The notes beneath the pieces are model-generated. The model was not told the origin of the DNA. It did not search any database and saw only the letters and a program-made list of their open reading frames with translations. The position numbers and the translations under genes were made by a program. A DNA stretch of 64,000 bases. Origin: Segatella copri. Lineage in GTDB: Bacteria > Bacteroidota > Bacteroidia > Bacteroidales > Bacteroidaceae. How positions within the stretch are numbered: position 1 is the first letter of the stretch; each line of letters starts with the position of its first letter. Positions 36,468 through 44,417 of the stretch are shown one piece after another. The stretch lies in the NCBI RefSeq assembly GCF_009494395.1, contig NZ_VZCB01000060.1:1-64000 (forward strand), written 5' to 3'.

Positions 36468-37520
36468 ATGAATTTATCTAAAATACTATTGGGAGCAGCA
36501 ATGATGATTGCTGCTCCTGCTGTAAAAGGCGGTTGCCAGATGATGGCACAGAATGCTCCTCAGGAGCCTGTCGTGGTAGATACTCCGATGGTTCACGACC
36601 CCGTGATGGCTTATGAGAACGGCAAGTACTATCTCTACTGCACGGGGCATGGCATTGCGCAGATGACTTCTACCGACCGCAAGCATTGGACCTTGAATCC
36701 GCAGGGTGTGTTGAAAGACGAGGCGCGTGGTGCTTTCCCAGCCTGGACCCATGATAGTGTGCCGGGTTATGAGAGTCATACCTGGGCACCTGATGTCATC
36801 AAGTATAAGAACAAGTGGTATATGGCTTATTCCTGTTCTACCTTCGGCAAGAACACCTCTGCCATCGGATTGCTCAGCAATGTTTCTTTAGCCGATACCG
36901 ATGGTTGGAAAGACGAGGGTTGTCTCATTGTCTCAAAGGGTGGAAAAGTGAATTGGAATGCCATCGATCCTAATTTCGTGATAGATGAGAAGGGCAAGCC
37001 TTGGCTTACCTGGGGGTCTTTTTGGGATGGCATCCAGCTCATTCCGCTGGACAAGAAGACGATGCATGTGAAGAAGGGCGCCAAGCCTCAGACCATTGCC
37101 CGCCGTTATGCACTCAATCAGATTGATGTGCCTACCAATCCTACTTCCAAGGATGCCGGCACCAATGCCATCGAGGCTCCATTCATCATGAAGCATGGTG
37201 GTTATTACTATCTCTTCGTCAGTTGGGATTACTGCTGCCAGGGGATGAAGAGTACCTATCGTGTTGCCGTAGGCAGAAGCAAGAAGGTTTCCGGTCCTTA
37301 TTTGGACAAGACGGGTAAGGATATGCGAGAGGGTGGTGGCACCCTGCTGCTGGAAGGTGACAAGAAGGAATATGAGGCGATGGGCCATTGCTCTGCCTAC
37401 TCCTTCCCTGATGGTGATTTCTTCTTCTGCCATGGTTACAGCATCGCCAAGAATGGCGCCAGCATCCTGGTCCAGAAGCGAATCAACTGGACGGAAGATG
37501 GGTGGCTGACGCTAGAATAA
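36468..37520 (+). CDS. GH43 arabinan endo-1,5-alpha-L-arabinosidase
   Basis: A 350-residue single-domain GH43 enzyme with an N-terminal signal-like segment (ILLGAAMMIAAPAVKG). Catalytic motifs: MVHDPVMAYENGKYYLY (Asp44), WNAIDPNFVIDEKGKPWLTW and NAIEAPFIMKHGGYYYLFVS. SHTWAPDVIKYKNKWYMAYS and WDYCCQGMKSTYRVAVGRS are characteristic of the endo-arabinanase group of GH43. It lies 38 nt after the large GH43 gene, presumably in one transcript. It would shorten arabinan chains to oligosaccharides in the periplasm or at the surface. A Cys at position 23 could in principle be acylated, but the preceding residues are not a good lipobox. Confidence 0.88.
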   Translation: MNLSKILLGAAMMIAAPAVKGGCQMMAQNAPQEPVVVDTPMVHDPVMAYENGKYYLYCTGHGIAQMTSTDRKHWTLNPQGVLKDEARGAFPAWTHDSVPGYESHTWAPDVIKYKNKWYMAYSCSTFGKNTSAIGLLSNVSLADTDGWKDEGCLIVSKGGKVNWNAIDPNFVIDEKGKPWLTWGSFWDGIQLIPLDKKTMHVKKGAKPQTIARRYALNQIDVPTNPTSKDAGTNAIEAPFIMKHGGYYYLFVSWDYCCQGMKSTYRVAVGRSKKVSGPYLDKTGKDMREGGGTLLLEGDKKEYEAMGHCSAYSFPDGDFFFCHGYSIAKNGASILVQKRINWTEDGWLTLE

Positions 37521-37550
37521 GATATATTAGCTTAGTGTTAAAATAGAGTT

Positions 37551-37615
37551 AAAATAGCGTTTATTCCGCTACGAACGGTAAAAAGTCGGTTTTGTAGCGA
37601 AATAAACGCTATTTT
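37551..37615. repeat. 22-bp-arm inverted repeat after the GH43 genes
   Basis: Arms 37551-37572 and 37594-37615 (AAAATAGCGTTTATT... and its inverse) match at 21 of 22 positions around a 21-nt loop, and the right arm ends in TTTT followed by CTTTC. It could act as a bidirectional terminator or be a small mobile repeat. Confidence 0.7.
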
Positions 37616-37787
37616 CTTTCGCTATTTCCGAAATTTGTCGTATATTTGCTGCATCTAATTGAGTATGATTATGTGGGAAATTCTGAGCTGGTGAGTAATG
37701 AGTACTCCGATATATTCAGGGCTTCAGTAACTCTGGATGATTTGTTTATATGATGAATTTATCAGGTTCTAAAACTATACTTTTGTT
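37616..37787. other. Non-coding stretch
   Basis: TATATTTG near 37632 looks like a -7 box, but no gene follows it before the repeat arrays. Nothing else is recognised. Confidence 0.3.
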
Positions 37788-37889
37788 TTTCTCCCGACGC
37801 CCTTGAAGTTACATGGCGATGTAGAAAACTCTGCATCGGGACGTAGGAAAGATTACGTCGCCATGTAATAAAGTCTACGTCGGGGCGTA
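37788..37889. repeat. 22-bp-period palindrome array E (same family as array A)
   Basis: 14-bp cores at 37788 (degenerate), 37810, 37832, 37854 and 37876 are exactly 22 bp apart. They read TACATGGCGATGTA, TGCATCGGGACGTA, TACGTCGCCATGTA and TACGTCGGGGCGTA. The first shows paired changes on both arms relative to TACGTCGGGACGTA. Like array A, the array ends in TACGTCGGG(A/G)CGTAATTT on the same strand, and starts after a T-rich stretch with a CTCCCGACG-type unit. Confidence 0.85.
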
Positions 37890-38000
37890 ATTTTTGGGGA
37901 ATCTATAAGGTTTCATATCAGATACTTTTTAGATTTTCCGTCGAGTTTATACGCATACAAAAAAAGTTTTTTCGTGAAAAAAGTCTCAAAGTATCATCGA

Positions 38001-38066
38001 AGTATCATGAAATTGGCATAGTAGTATCACCAAATCAGCATAAAAGCATCACGAAATCCTCATAAC
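38001..38066. repeat. 22-bp-period tandem array F
   Basis: Three contiguous 22-bp units start at 38001, 38023 and 38045 (AGTATCATGAAATTGGCATA, AGTATCACCAAATCAGCATA and AGCATCACGAAATCCTCATA, each plus two bases). A partial fourth (GCATCATGCATAA) follows. The consensus is AGyATCAysAAATyn-CATAA. Palindromicity is weak here. Confidence 0.8.
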
Positions 38067-38118
38067 GCATCATGCATAATAGCGAAGCCGCCGACACGCA
38101 AAAAATGCCCAAAAAACG

Positions 38119-38223
38119 TCCGGCACTTTGGGCGCTCGATGCCCGCAGTACGGGCAATGAGTGCCCGTAACTTGGTCTGTCGATGCCCGTAACTTGGTCC
38201 CTGAGTGCCCACTTGGCGGGCAC
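38119..38223. repeat. 22-bp-period array G (GC-rich)
   Basis: TGCCC(G) recurs at 38141, 38163, 38185 and 38207, exactly 22 bp apart, with a degenerate unit at 38119. The outer units are palindromes (TGCCCGCAGTACGGGCA and TGCCCACTTGGCGGGCA). The two inner ones share TGCCCGTAACTTGGTC. The GC content stands out from the AT-rich surroundings. Confidence 0.8.
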
Positions 38224-38280
38224 GGACAGACCGCTTAATGTGCTCTGAAAGACCACCTTATGTGCATTTGTTTCTATGTG

Positions 38281-38408
38281 GTTTCCTATATTTAGTTGAC
38301 TACATAGTTCCTTATTCCTATTGTAAGTTGACAATTATTTTCTCTATTCCTAATTCTACTTGTCAAACTTTCCTCTTATTCCTAGTTTATATTGACAATC
38401 TTTACATC
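38281..38408. repeat. 32-bp-period direct repeats, four copies
   Basis: Units start at 38281, 38313, 38345 and 38377, exactly 32 bp apart. Shared words are (A/T)TTCCTA at the start and (T/C)TTG(A/T)C(A/T)A about 13 bases later, with the rest variable. Multiple spaced repeats of this kind occur at the ends of some insertion sequences (for example IS21-type elements), so this may be an IS end remnant. No transposase is present. Confidence 0.65.
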
Positions 38409-38600
38409 CTGAAAAAGTAGACGCTAAAGTTTTTATAAAACTGGAAGAGTAGACACTTCTTTTTTAGCCTTTTAAATCGACTCAAAGCCGTATTTTATCA
38501 TGCGTTATCCTGACTCCGATACAATATGCCATAGAATTTCAGCGTAGAAGACACCGTATGAAATAAAATCTTTCTCATGTGACGGTGCTTAGCCTTGACT
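38409..38600. other. Non-coding stretch with AGTAGAC words
   Basis: AGTAGACGCTAAAG near 38417 and AGTAGACACTTCTT near 38449 are related words about 32 nt apart, extending the repeat region. No gene is recognised. Confidence 0.35.
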
Positions 38601-38629
38601 TTTGGATAAAAGTTGTATCTTTGCACTGA

Positions 38630-38749
38630 AAATGGTAACACCATAGGATGTCTCCATCATTTTTCAAAATTGTTTTGATTGGTGATCTTTTAAATAGACG
38701 ATAGTGCAGGAAAAGAGGGTGTGCCATAAGTCCATGACGCACCCTCTTT
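38630..38749 (+). ncRNA. Candidate small RNA between a promoter and a terminator (no ORF)
   Basis: TTGAC at 38595 and TATCTTTG at 38616-38623, spaced as in Bacteroidota promoters, would start a rightward transcript near 38630. It would run about 120 nt to the stem at 38712-38749. No reading frame of note lies inside, and the next gene is on the other strand. It could also be the abandoned promoter of a lost element. Confidence 0.3.
38712..38749 (-). terminator. Terminator of the 179-aa barrel protein gene
   Basis: AAAGAGGGTGTG pairs with CGCACCCTCTTT (one G-U) around a 14-nt loop, and TTTT follows on the minus strand. It could also stop a rightward transcript. Confidence 0.8.
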
Positions 38750-38796
38750 CGCAAAAAATGCCAACTTACTTTTATATTGTATTGAAGGCGTAATCT

Positions 38797-39336
38797 CTAG
38801 AATCTGAAACCGATGGTTCCAGTGATGCCATTCCAATTGGATAATCCTGAGGTGTGAGAATTAATGTGTCTGAAACCTAGTCCGATATAGGGAACACTTC
38901 TACTCTTCTTGCAGTTCGGATAGAGGATGAGATCAGCATTATAGGAGGTGTATTTCCAGTCGGCATTTCCGATAGTATTGGTTACGGAGAGACGAAGATC
39001 TACCCCTTGTGCGGTAGTCTTAGGGTTGAAGAGTTTGAAGCCCAGTCCACCACCTAAAGTTTGGCTCTTGAAATAAGTCTTCACATCATCTTTCTTGTAG
39101 AGGTTGATGCTACCTTCAGTTTTGGCGAAGGCGAAGAAGCGTGGGGTAAGTTGATAGCCAAGGGCGAAGTTCAAAGTAGTAGGTGTCATACCTTTGTTCT
39201 CCATTCCCACGCTAGCATCGAGATCAAACGTCAGATGGTCTAAGATGGAGTAATGTGAGGCATTGCTTTCCTCTTGGGCGTGCATAGGCATCGCCAAAGT
39301 AGCGGCACCCATGATTAGAATTAAACTTTTCTTCAT
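38797..39336 (-). CDS. Small outer-membrane beta-barrel-like protein, unknown function
   Basis: A 179-residue exported protein (signal MKKSLILIMGAATLAMPMHA-Q). The mature part alternates polar and aromatic residues in strand-like stretches (LTFDLDASVGMEN, LNFALGYQLTPRFFAFAKTE, VDLRLSVTNTIG) and ends GTIGFRF with a terminal Phe, as outer-membrane barrels do. About eight strands fit the length. I do not recognise a named family. It has a clear terminator and stands alone between the arabinan GH43 and GH51 genes, so a link to that locus is possible but unproven. Confidence 0.7.
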   Translation of the reverse strand: MKKSLILIMGAATLAMPMHAQEESNASHYSILDHLTFDLDASVGMENKGMTPTTLNFALGYQLTPRFFAFAKTEGSINLYKKDDVKTYFKSQTLGGGLGFKLFNPKTTAQGVDLRLSVTNTIGNADWKYTSYNADLILYPNCKKSRSVPYIGLGFRHINSHTSGLSNWNGITGTIGFRF

Positions 39337-39481
39337 AATTATCTATCTTGTAATATTAATATATAGTCCGATAGCTCATTTGTCATAATGGCGTCTAAAG
39401 AACGATAACGCTAGCAAAAGTACGAAAAAATGGCTACGGGTGTAGCCATTCTCCGTATCTTTTATGATATTTTGAACGTTT

Positions 39482-39679
39482 TTATTTCCTTAGAAACACT
39501 TTTTCAAAGTATTTAAGGATATAAATGATACATACAGCTATAATAGCTTTGAATAACGATGTCTTCCATTCAATACTATCATTGAATATGGCATCGATAA
39601 TCAAGTTTCCAATAAAAAATGCTATGGTCAAGCCAAGAATGACCATTAAGCATTTACTCAAATTCTTGTATTTTTGCAT
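39482..39679 (-). CDS. Small membrane protein with two hydrophobic segments
   Basis: A 65-residue protein starting MQKYKNLSKCLMVILGLTIA. It has two transmembrane segments (VILGLTIAFFIGNLIIDAIF and FKAIIAVCIIYILKYF) and a basic tail. The start at 39679 is preferred because the -7 box TATTTTTG (39719-39712) overlaps any longer version that begins at a TTG near 39721. No family is recognised. A similar size and layout is seen in the small membrane proteins at 22791-23210, but without convincing similarity. Confidence 0.6.
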   Translation of the reverse strand: MQKYKNLSKCLMVILGLTIAFFIGNLIIDAIFNDSIEWKTSLFKAIIAVCIIYILKYFEKVFLRK

Positions 39680-39811
39680 TGTCTCAATATAATTTACTAT
39701 TAATATCGTGCAAAAATACAACTTTTATTTTCAATTACCAAAATTTTGTGCGCAAAACTTATAAGTTGACAGTAAAATAAGTTTTAAGGTGATAGACAAT
39801 CATAAAAAACG

Positions 39812-39845
39812 AGGCGGCAAACTGCATCACGCAGGTTGCCGCCTT
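39812..39845 (-). terminator. Terminator of the GH51 gene
   Basis: On the minus strand AAGGCGGCAACCTGC pairs with GCAGTTTGCCGCCT and is followed by CGTTTTTT. Confidence 0.85.
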
Positions 39846-39932
39846 CTCTTTTTAACTAACTATCTTATCAACTATTCAAAATGGATCATATGATGGAGTT
39901 GTCTAGGGCTTAATGCCCTAGACGTATTTTGT

Positions 39933-42374
39933 TTATTTCAAACGGATGATATTCAGCGAGCTGGCTGGAATTTCTACCGTTGCACCATTCTTCTCTGTAG
40001 TTACGTAGTTTTCTACAGGATAGATGTTGGTAGGATTGTCGATGGTGTTCTCCTCCAGACCGTTCTTTGCAGAAAGACGGATGAGCTTGCCAGCCTTGAT
40101 TTCCTTGCCCTGAAGATTAATCTTCGCTGTGGTGTGCTCGGTACTGGTGTTGGCAATCTTCAGGATTACCTCGCCCGTCTGCTCATCGAGTGTTGCTGTA
40201 GAGAAGATGCCAGGAAGGGTGTTTGCCTTCAACTTGGTGGCGAATACTTCCTTGCCATCCAACTTGGCGAAGATGCTGTCGCCTACCACCTTCAGCTCGA
40301 TATCGTACCACTTGCCGGTTTCAATCTTGCCTGGGCAGGTAGCAATCTGACTCTTGGCACCATTCACGATAGACTCCACACCATGCTGGGTATTGTTCCA
40401 GCCACCAAGGTTCAACCAGCAGTAGTTGTTCTTATCCACGTAGTTGAAGATGATGAGGAAACCCTCGTTGCCGGCATCCTTCTTCGCGCGTACCTTGTAT
40501 ATATAACCGTTGCTGGTAATTTCGCCTGGGTTCAGACGGATGCAGCTCTCTTCGTTGCTGGTCTGCTTGATGAGGTTGCCGTCTGCCTTCCATTGTCCAC
40601 GGATATCGGTAGGCAACTCCTGCAAGGTCATCGGCAGCGCCTTGCCGTTCTCATCACTGTAGCCCTTGTCCTCAAAAGAAACCTGAGTGCCCCATGTTCC
40701 CATACCTACACGGCAGATGGTTGGCTTCACCTGAGTCTGCTCATACTTGTATGGATTCTCCTGGTTCACCTTCAGTACACGGGTACCGATGTTGTTTGCC
40801 ATCACGTTCTGAACGTAGTAAGATGGAGTTCCGAATACCTTATCAGATGTATATTGAATCATATCCGGTGCCCACATGCGGTTGTTGAGGTTGGCGAAGA
40901 TAGGAGCGTAGGATGCCATGGTCACGATGTCAGAATTGTTCTCGATGCCCATCATATAGACAGCCTCACCGAGTGCTGCATCGAGCGAACCCATATTGCC
41001 GAAGCCCTGGGTTACGGCATATTCACCTACATAAATCTTGCTGCCCTTGCGGTCGTAGTTGTCATACTTGTTGAAGTTCTCGGCAAACCAGGCAGGGTTT
41101 CTGTAGTAGTGCTCGTCGAGCAGCTCTACGCTCTCGTTGCTTTCCCACTTAGGGTTGTCATCGCCCCAAGCCACCACGTTACCGATGAGGTGCATCTTTG
41201 GATATTTCGCCAATACGGCATCCTTGAACTTCTTGAAGCGCTCGTAGTAGTGGTCGCTCTGTGCGGCAGGGTCTGGCTGGTTGTTCTCATTACCAATCTC
41301 CAGATACTCGATGTTGTATGGTTCCGGATGACCGTTCTTGGCACGCAGCGCACCATACTTGGAGGTAACAGGACCATTGGCATACTCCAGGGCATTCATG
41401 CACTCGTCAATCCAAGGCTGGATGCTATCCACTGGAGTCATACCGCCGTGCCACAAACCTACGTTTACAACATAGAGAGGCTTGGCGTTCAAATCCTCAG
41501 CCAACTGCAGATACTCATCGAATCCCATACCGTCGCTGGTACGGTAGCGCCAGTTTACGTTCTTATGACCCGGACGTTCCTCGATAGGACCGATGGTCTT
41601 CTCCCAGTGGAAAGCATTCTCAGGAGACTCCTGTCCCTCTACGTAGCAACCGCCAGGGAAACGGACGAACTTAGGATGGATGTTATAGAGAAGCTGAGCC
41701 AAATCAGGGCGCAAGCCATTCTCGCGATTCTTGAAAGTAGGAGGGAAGAGGCTTACCACGTCGAGAACGATGGTACCCTTTCCGTCGGCTACGAGTTCGA
41801 ACTGTGCTTTCGCATCGTTGGCATTGGCTGTAAGTTCAGCCGTATATTTGGTCCACTTCTTGCCTACCTTGGCATTGAGGGATGTTTCTGCATACACCTT
41901 GTCGCCCTGGGTGTTGGTGAGGCGAGCCTTCAATCCGCCCTTGTAGCTACCCTTTGCCCAGAAAGAGAGCTTGTAGGTTCTGCCCTGTACGGCGTTGATG
42001 CCCCAGAAACCTTCGTTGATGAGAGAGGCTGTGGCAGCAGGCTTGGCAGCGATGGTAAGCTGTAGTGCCTTGCCCTGTGCATTGTTGAGTAGACCCTTGT
42101 TGATGAGTTGTGTCTGGATCTTTGCACCTTTCTGAGCCGCAGTTTTCCAGGTAGGGATGTTCTTGTCGTCATCCTCAAAGGAGCGGTTGCTGATGAGTTC
42201 GGCATAGAGACCGCCATCGGCAGCATGGTTGATATCCTCGAAGAAGATACCATAGAGGTTAGGAGATACCTTGATGCCTGGGTTAGAGGCATCTACGTTG
42301 ATGGTTACCTGGGCATTGGCTGCCAATGTTGTGGCGAGCACAGCCGAAAGCAAAATCTGTCTTTTCTTATTCAT
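39933..42374 (-). CDS. GH51 alpha-L-arabinofuranosidase
   Basis: An 813-residue exported enzyme (signal ending TTLAANAQ). The GH51 start VSPNLYGIFFEDINHAADGG is followed by a CBM-like insert (about 65-210). The barrel carries the acid/base in YLEIGNENNQPDP (near 361) and the nucleophile in IYVGEYAVTQG (near 449). HPKFVRFPGGCYVEG and DSIQPWIDECMNALEYANGP are also family-typical. Towards the C-terminus comes a concanavalin-like segment (about 560-720) and the arabinofuranosidase beta domain. It removes terminal arabinofuranose units, completing arabinan breakdown with the two GH43 enzymes. Its promoter carries the same GTCCACC site at the same spacing as the SusC operon. Confidence 0.92.
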   Translation of the reverse strand: MNKKRQILLSAVLATTLAANAQVTINVDASNPGIKVSPNLYGIFFEDINHAADGGLYAELISNRSFEDDDKNIPTWKTAAQKGAKIQTQLINKGLLNNAQGKALQLTIAAKPAATASLINEGFWGINAVQGRTYKLSFWAKGSYKGGLKARLTNTQGDKVYAETSLNAKVGKKWTKYTAELTANANDAKAQFELVADGKGTIVLDVVSLFPPTFKNRENGLRPDLAQLLYNIHPKFVRFPGGCYVEGQESPENAFHWEKTIGPIEERPGHKNVNWRYRTSDGMGFDEYLQLAEDLNAKPLYVVNVGLWHGGMTPVDSIQPWIDECMNALEYANGPVTSKYGALRAKNGHPEPYNIEYLEIGNENNQPDPAAQSDHYYERFKKFKDAVLAKYPKMHLIGNVVAWGDDNPKWESNESVELLDEHYYRNPAWFAENFNKYDNYDRKGSKIYVGEYAVTQGFGNMGSLDAALGEAVYMMGIENNSDIVTMASYAPIFANLNNRMWAPDMIQYTSDKVFGTPSYYVQNVMANNIGTRVLKVNQENPYKYEQTQVKPTICRVGMGTWGTQVSFEDKGYSDENGKALPMTLQELPTDIRGQWKADGNLIKQTSNEESCIRLNPGEITSNGYIYKVRAKKDAGNEGFLIIFNYVDKNNYCWLNLGGWNNTQHGVESIVNGAKSQIATCPGKIETGKWYDIELKVVGDSIFAKLDGKEVFATKLKANTLPGIFSTATLDEQTGEVILKIANTSTEHTTAKINLQGKEIKAGKLIRLSAKNGLEENTIDNPTNIYPVENYVTTEKNGATVEIPASSLNIIRLK

Positions 42375-42472
42375 TTGTTTATTTTTTATTCTTAGGTTTG
42401 TTTATTTTATTTCTTGTTGGTGGCATGAAATCAAGCTTAGCCTGAATCCATGCGGCTATTAATACACAGTTG

Positions 42473-42480
42473 CAAAAGTA
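42473..42480 (-). promoter_or_regulatory. -7 box of the GH51 gene
   Basis: On the minus strand TACTTTTG, the same octamer as at the arabinan susC promoter, about 100 nt before the ATG. Confidence 0.65.
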
Positions 42481-42500
42481 CACAAAATGCACAAGAAACA

Positions 42501-42507
42501 GGTGGAC
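42501..42507 (-). promoter_or_regulatory. GTCCACC activator site of the GH51 gene
   Basis: On the minus strand TTTTGTCCACCT lies exactly 20 nt before the -7 box, matching the susC promoter. A related ATCCACC (42537-42531) lies 30 nt further up but is part of the upstream gene's terminator stem. Confidence 0.68.
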
Positions 42508-42526
42508 AAAATGCGAAATATAGTGT

Positions 42527-42560
42527 AAAAGGTGGATTTTCTGATGAAAATCCACCTTTT
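42527..42560 (-). terminator. Terminator of the AAA-ATPase/PDDEXK gene
   Basis: AAAAGGTGGATTTTC and GAAAATCCACCTTTT are perfect inverse copies around TGAT, about 55 nt after the stop codon. TTTT follows on both strands. Confidence 0.85.
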
Positions 42561-42612
42561 TGTCGATTTACATTGATAATGTTTATTTAACCTTTCATAT
42601 TGGTTGCTATAA

Positions 42613-44346
42613 TCAATCATTGCTATTCACTTTAAAAATCTTGCAAGTCTTGTTCCCTACAATATAAGCTACGTATGCTTTTGTCTGATAGTGAGGAAAG
42701 GCTTTCTGCATATCTGCGGCATAAGCCTTCACTTGTTTGCCGTCTTCTAAGCGTGCCTCTTCCAAATTATCAACAATGCCTGCGTCTTTAGACTTGTAAT
42801 ATTTAAACTCAATGATGCGGCAGTCGTTATGGAATGATGTGCCAGAAATGCCGGTCAGCACTAAGTCAGCACGACCTGATGGCAAGTTCTGTTCGATGGC
42901 GAATGTATAGCAATTGCTCAAGTAGCGGCTCAGTAACTCGAAAAATGAACAGCGAATGAAATTCTCGTTCATCTTGTCAAAGGCTTGGGCTGGAAGCTGA
43001 CCTAAGTATTCCTTAACATAGTTATGGAATAATGGCTCTAGTTCTCTGTCTCTGACAAATGCCTCGTATGCAGGAACAAACTTACGGGCATTGTCGCTGA
43101 TACTATTCAATTCGTTGTAGTAACTCATATATACACTCTTGGTCGTCAAGTTTGGCAAAGCCATTTTGTAATTGTCCTTCAGGGTGGTCATACCCAAGTA
43201 GTAGAGGCTGATAGGGTAGAACTCTGGGGAGAAGAACTTTTGCTTGTTGAACTTGCTGCGTAAATCGGCTTGTGAATAGTACAATTCTCCATCCATCAAC
43301 AGGCTGTCGAGCATTTCTTTGGCATTGTCAAGCGTGATGGTCAATCTTCTTATCCAACTAGTGTCAGTGCGCAGGTTCTCATCTACCATTTCCGTAGGGA
43401 TGCCGCCTTTCAGTTCAGCAAAGTTCTTGAGGAAGTAAGTCAGAATGGTAGAGTTAAATAATGGTTCTGCATTTGGTAAAAAGTGGTAACCGTCATAATT
43501 GTTGAGTATCAGAGTCCATAATTCCTCGAAAGAGGCTTGAGGGCCATATTTATTGATGACATACTTCAGATATTGGGCTGCTTCCTCATGGGTAAAGCCC
43601 AATAGATTGGTAAATTCCGGCTTCAGAGTCAACATCTCTGCGATGTTATAGCCACTGGTTAAGTCATCCATGGTGACAGGCAGTACTCCTGTGCAGAAGC
43701 AGGTGCGGATGGTACCTTCGCCAATGCCTGCCTTGATAACCTTGAAGAATGTTCGTAGGAAACTTTCCCCTGTGGTCAGGTCCTGGTACAGCGAGTCCTT
43801 ATAGACAACTAGTAGCTGGTTGGTAAAGTTGTCGTATTCATCTATTAATATATAAAGAGGTGGAAGATTATGGGAAGAGATAAACTCGCATACTTCAACC
43901 AACATGTTGGAGGCATTGCCATCCTCTCTGAACCTGAAATCTCCAAAAAGGTCTCTGTTGCGTTCCACCAATGTACGGAGTGGACTGCAATTCACGGCGT
44001 TGAAGTTCTTCTCGATGTCTTCCTTCTTGCTGGCAACGGAAGTTGTGGAAAAGTCATATCTTACAACGAGATATTGGTTGTGCTCGTTTGTTGGGTGTTC
44101 GCCAATCCAAGTTCCACCAAACAAATCTTTGAATTGTGTTGCCATGTTACGGTCGTAATAGTGAGCCAACATGGAAACGAGCAGACTCTTTCCGAATCTG
44201 CGAGGACGGAGAAAAACTGGTGCTTTGTAACGCTCAAGCAGTGGAATATAGTTGGTCTTGTCCACATAATAATATCCCTTGTGGCGAATCTCTGCAAAGT
44301 TCGCCACAGCGTATGGAACGGTAATATCTGCCTGTGAGTATGTCAT
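42613..44346 (-). CDS. AAA-ATPase-like protein with C-terminal PD-(D/E)XK nuclease-type domain
   Basis: A 577-residue cytoplasmic protein of the common Bacteroidota AAA-ATPase-like/PDDEXK_9 type. It begins with the family pattern VPYAVANFAEIRHKGYYYVD. A P-loop-like segment FLRPRRFGKSLLVSML follows, then a Walker B-like LYILIDEYDNF near 175-185. The C-terminal part has the nuclease-like core GRADLVLTG ... CRIIEFKYYKSKD. These proteins are often multi-copy and their role is not established; links to mobile or defence functions have been suggested from the nuclease fold. It stands alone with its own terminator. Confidence 0.85.
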   Translation of the reverse strand: MTYSQADITVPYAVANFAEIRHKGYYYVDKTNYIPLLERYKAPVFLRPRRFGKSLLVSMLAHYYDRNMATQFKDLFGGTWIGEHPTNEHNQYLVVRYDFSTTSVASKKEDIEKNFNAVNCSPLRTLVERNRDLFGDFRFREDGNASNMLVEVCEFISSHNLPPLYILIDEYDNFTNQLLVVYKDSLYQDLTTGESFLRTFFKVIKAGIGEGTIRTCFCTGVLPVTMDDLTSGYNIAEMLTLKPEFTNLLGFTHEEAAQYLKYVINKYGPQASFEELWTLILNNYDGYHFLPNAEPLFNSTILTYFLKNFAELKGGIPTEMVDENLRTDTSWIRRLTITLDNAKEMLDSLLMDGELYYSQADLRSKFNKQKFFSPEFYPISLYYLGMTTLKDNYKMALPNLTTKSVYMSYYNELNSISDNARKFVPAYEAFVRDRELEPLFHNYVKEYLGQLPAQAFDKMNENFIRCSFFELLSRYLSNCYTFAIEQNLPSGRADLVLTGISGTSFHNDCRIIEFKYYKSKDAGIVDNLEEARLEDGKQVKAYAADMQKAFPHYQTKAYVAYIVGNKTCKIFKVNSND

Positions 44347-44417
44347 GGTCTATCTCCTTTTGGTTGCAAATGTACGATTTTTATTTATTACTACCAAATA
44401 AAATCGAAAGATTTTGT

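Noticed and set aside
38035..38334. Minus-strand frame of 99 codons
   Set aside because: It runs through arrays F and G and the 32-bp repeats, so it reflects repeat structure.
42531..42537. Second activator half-site (ATCCACC) before the GH51 gene
   Set aside because: It belongs to the perfect stem of the preceding gene's terminator, so it cannot be counted as independent evidence.
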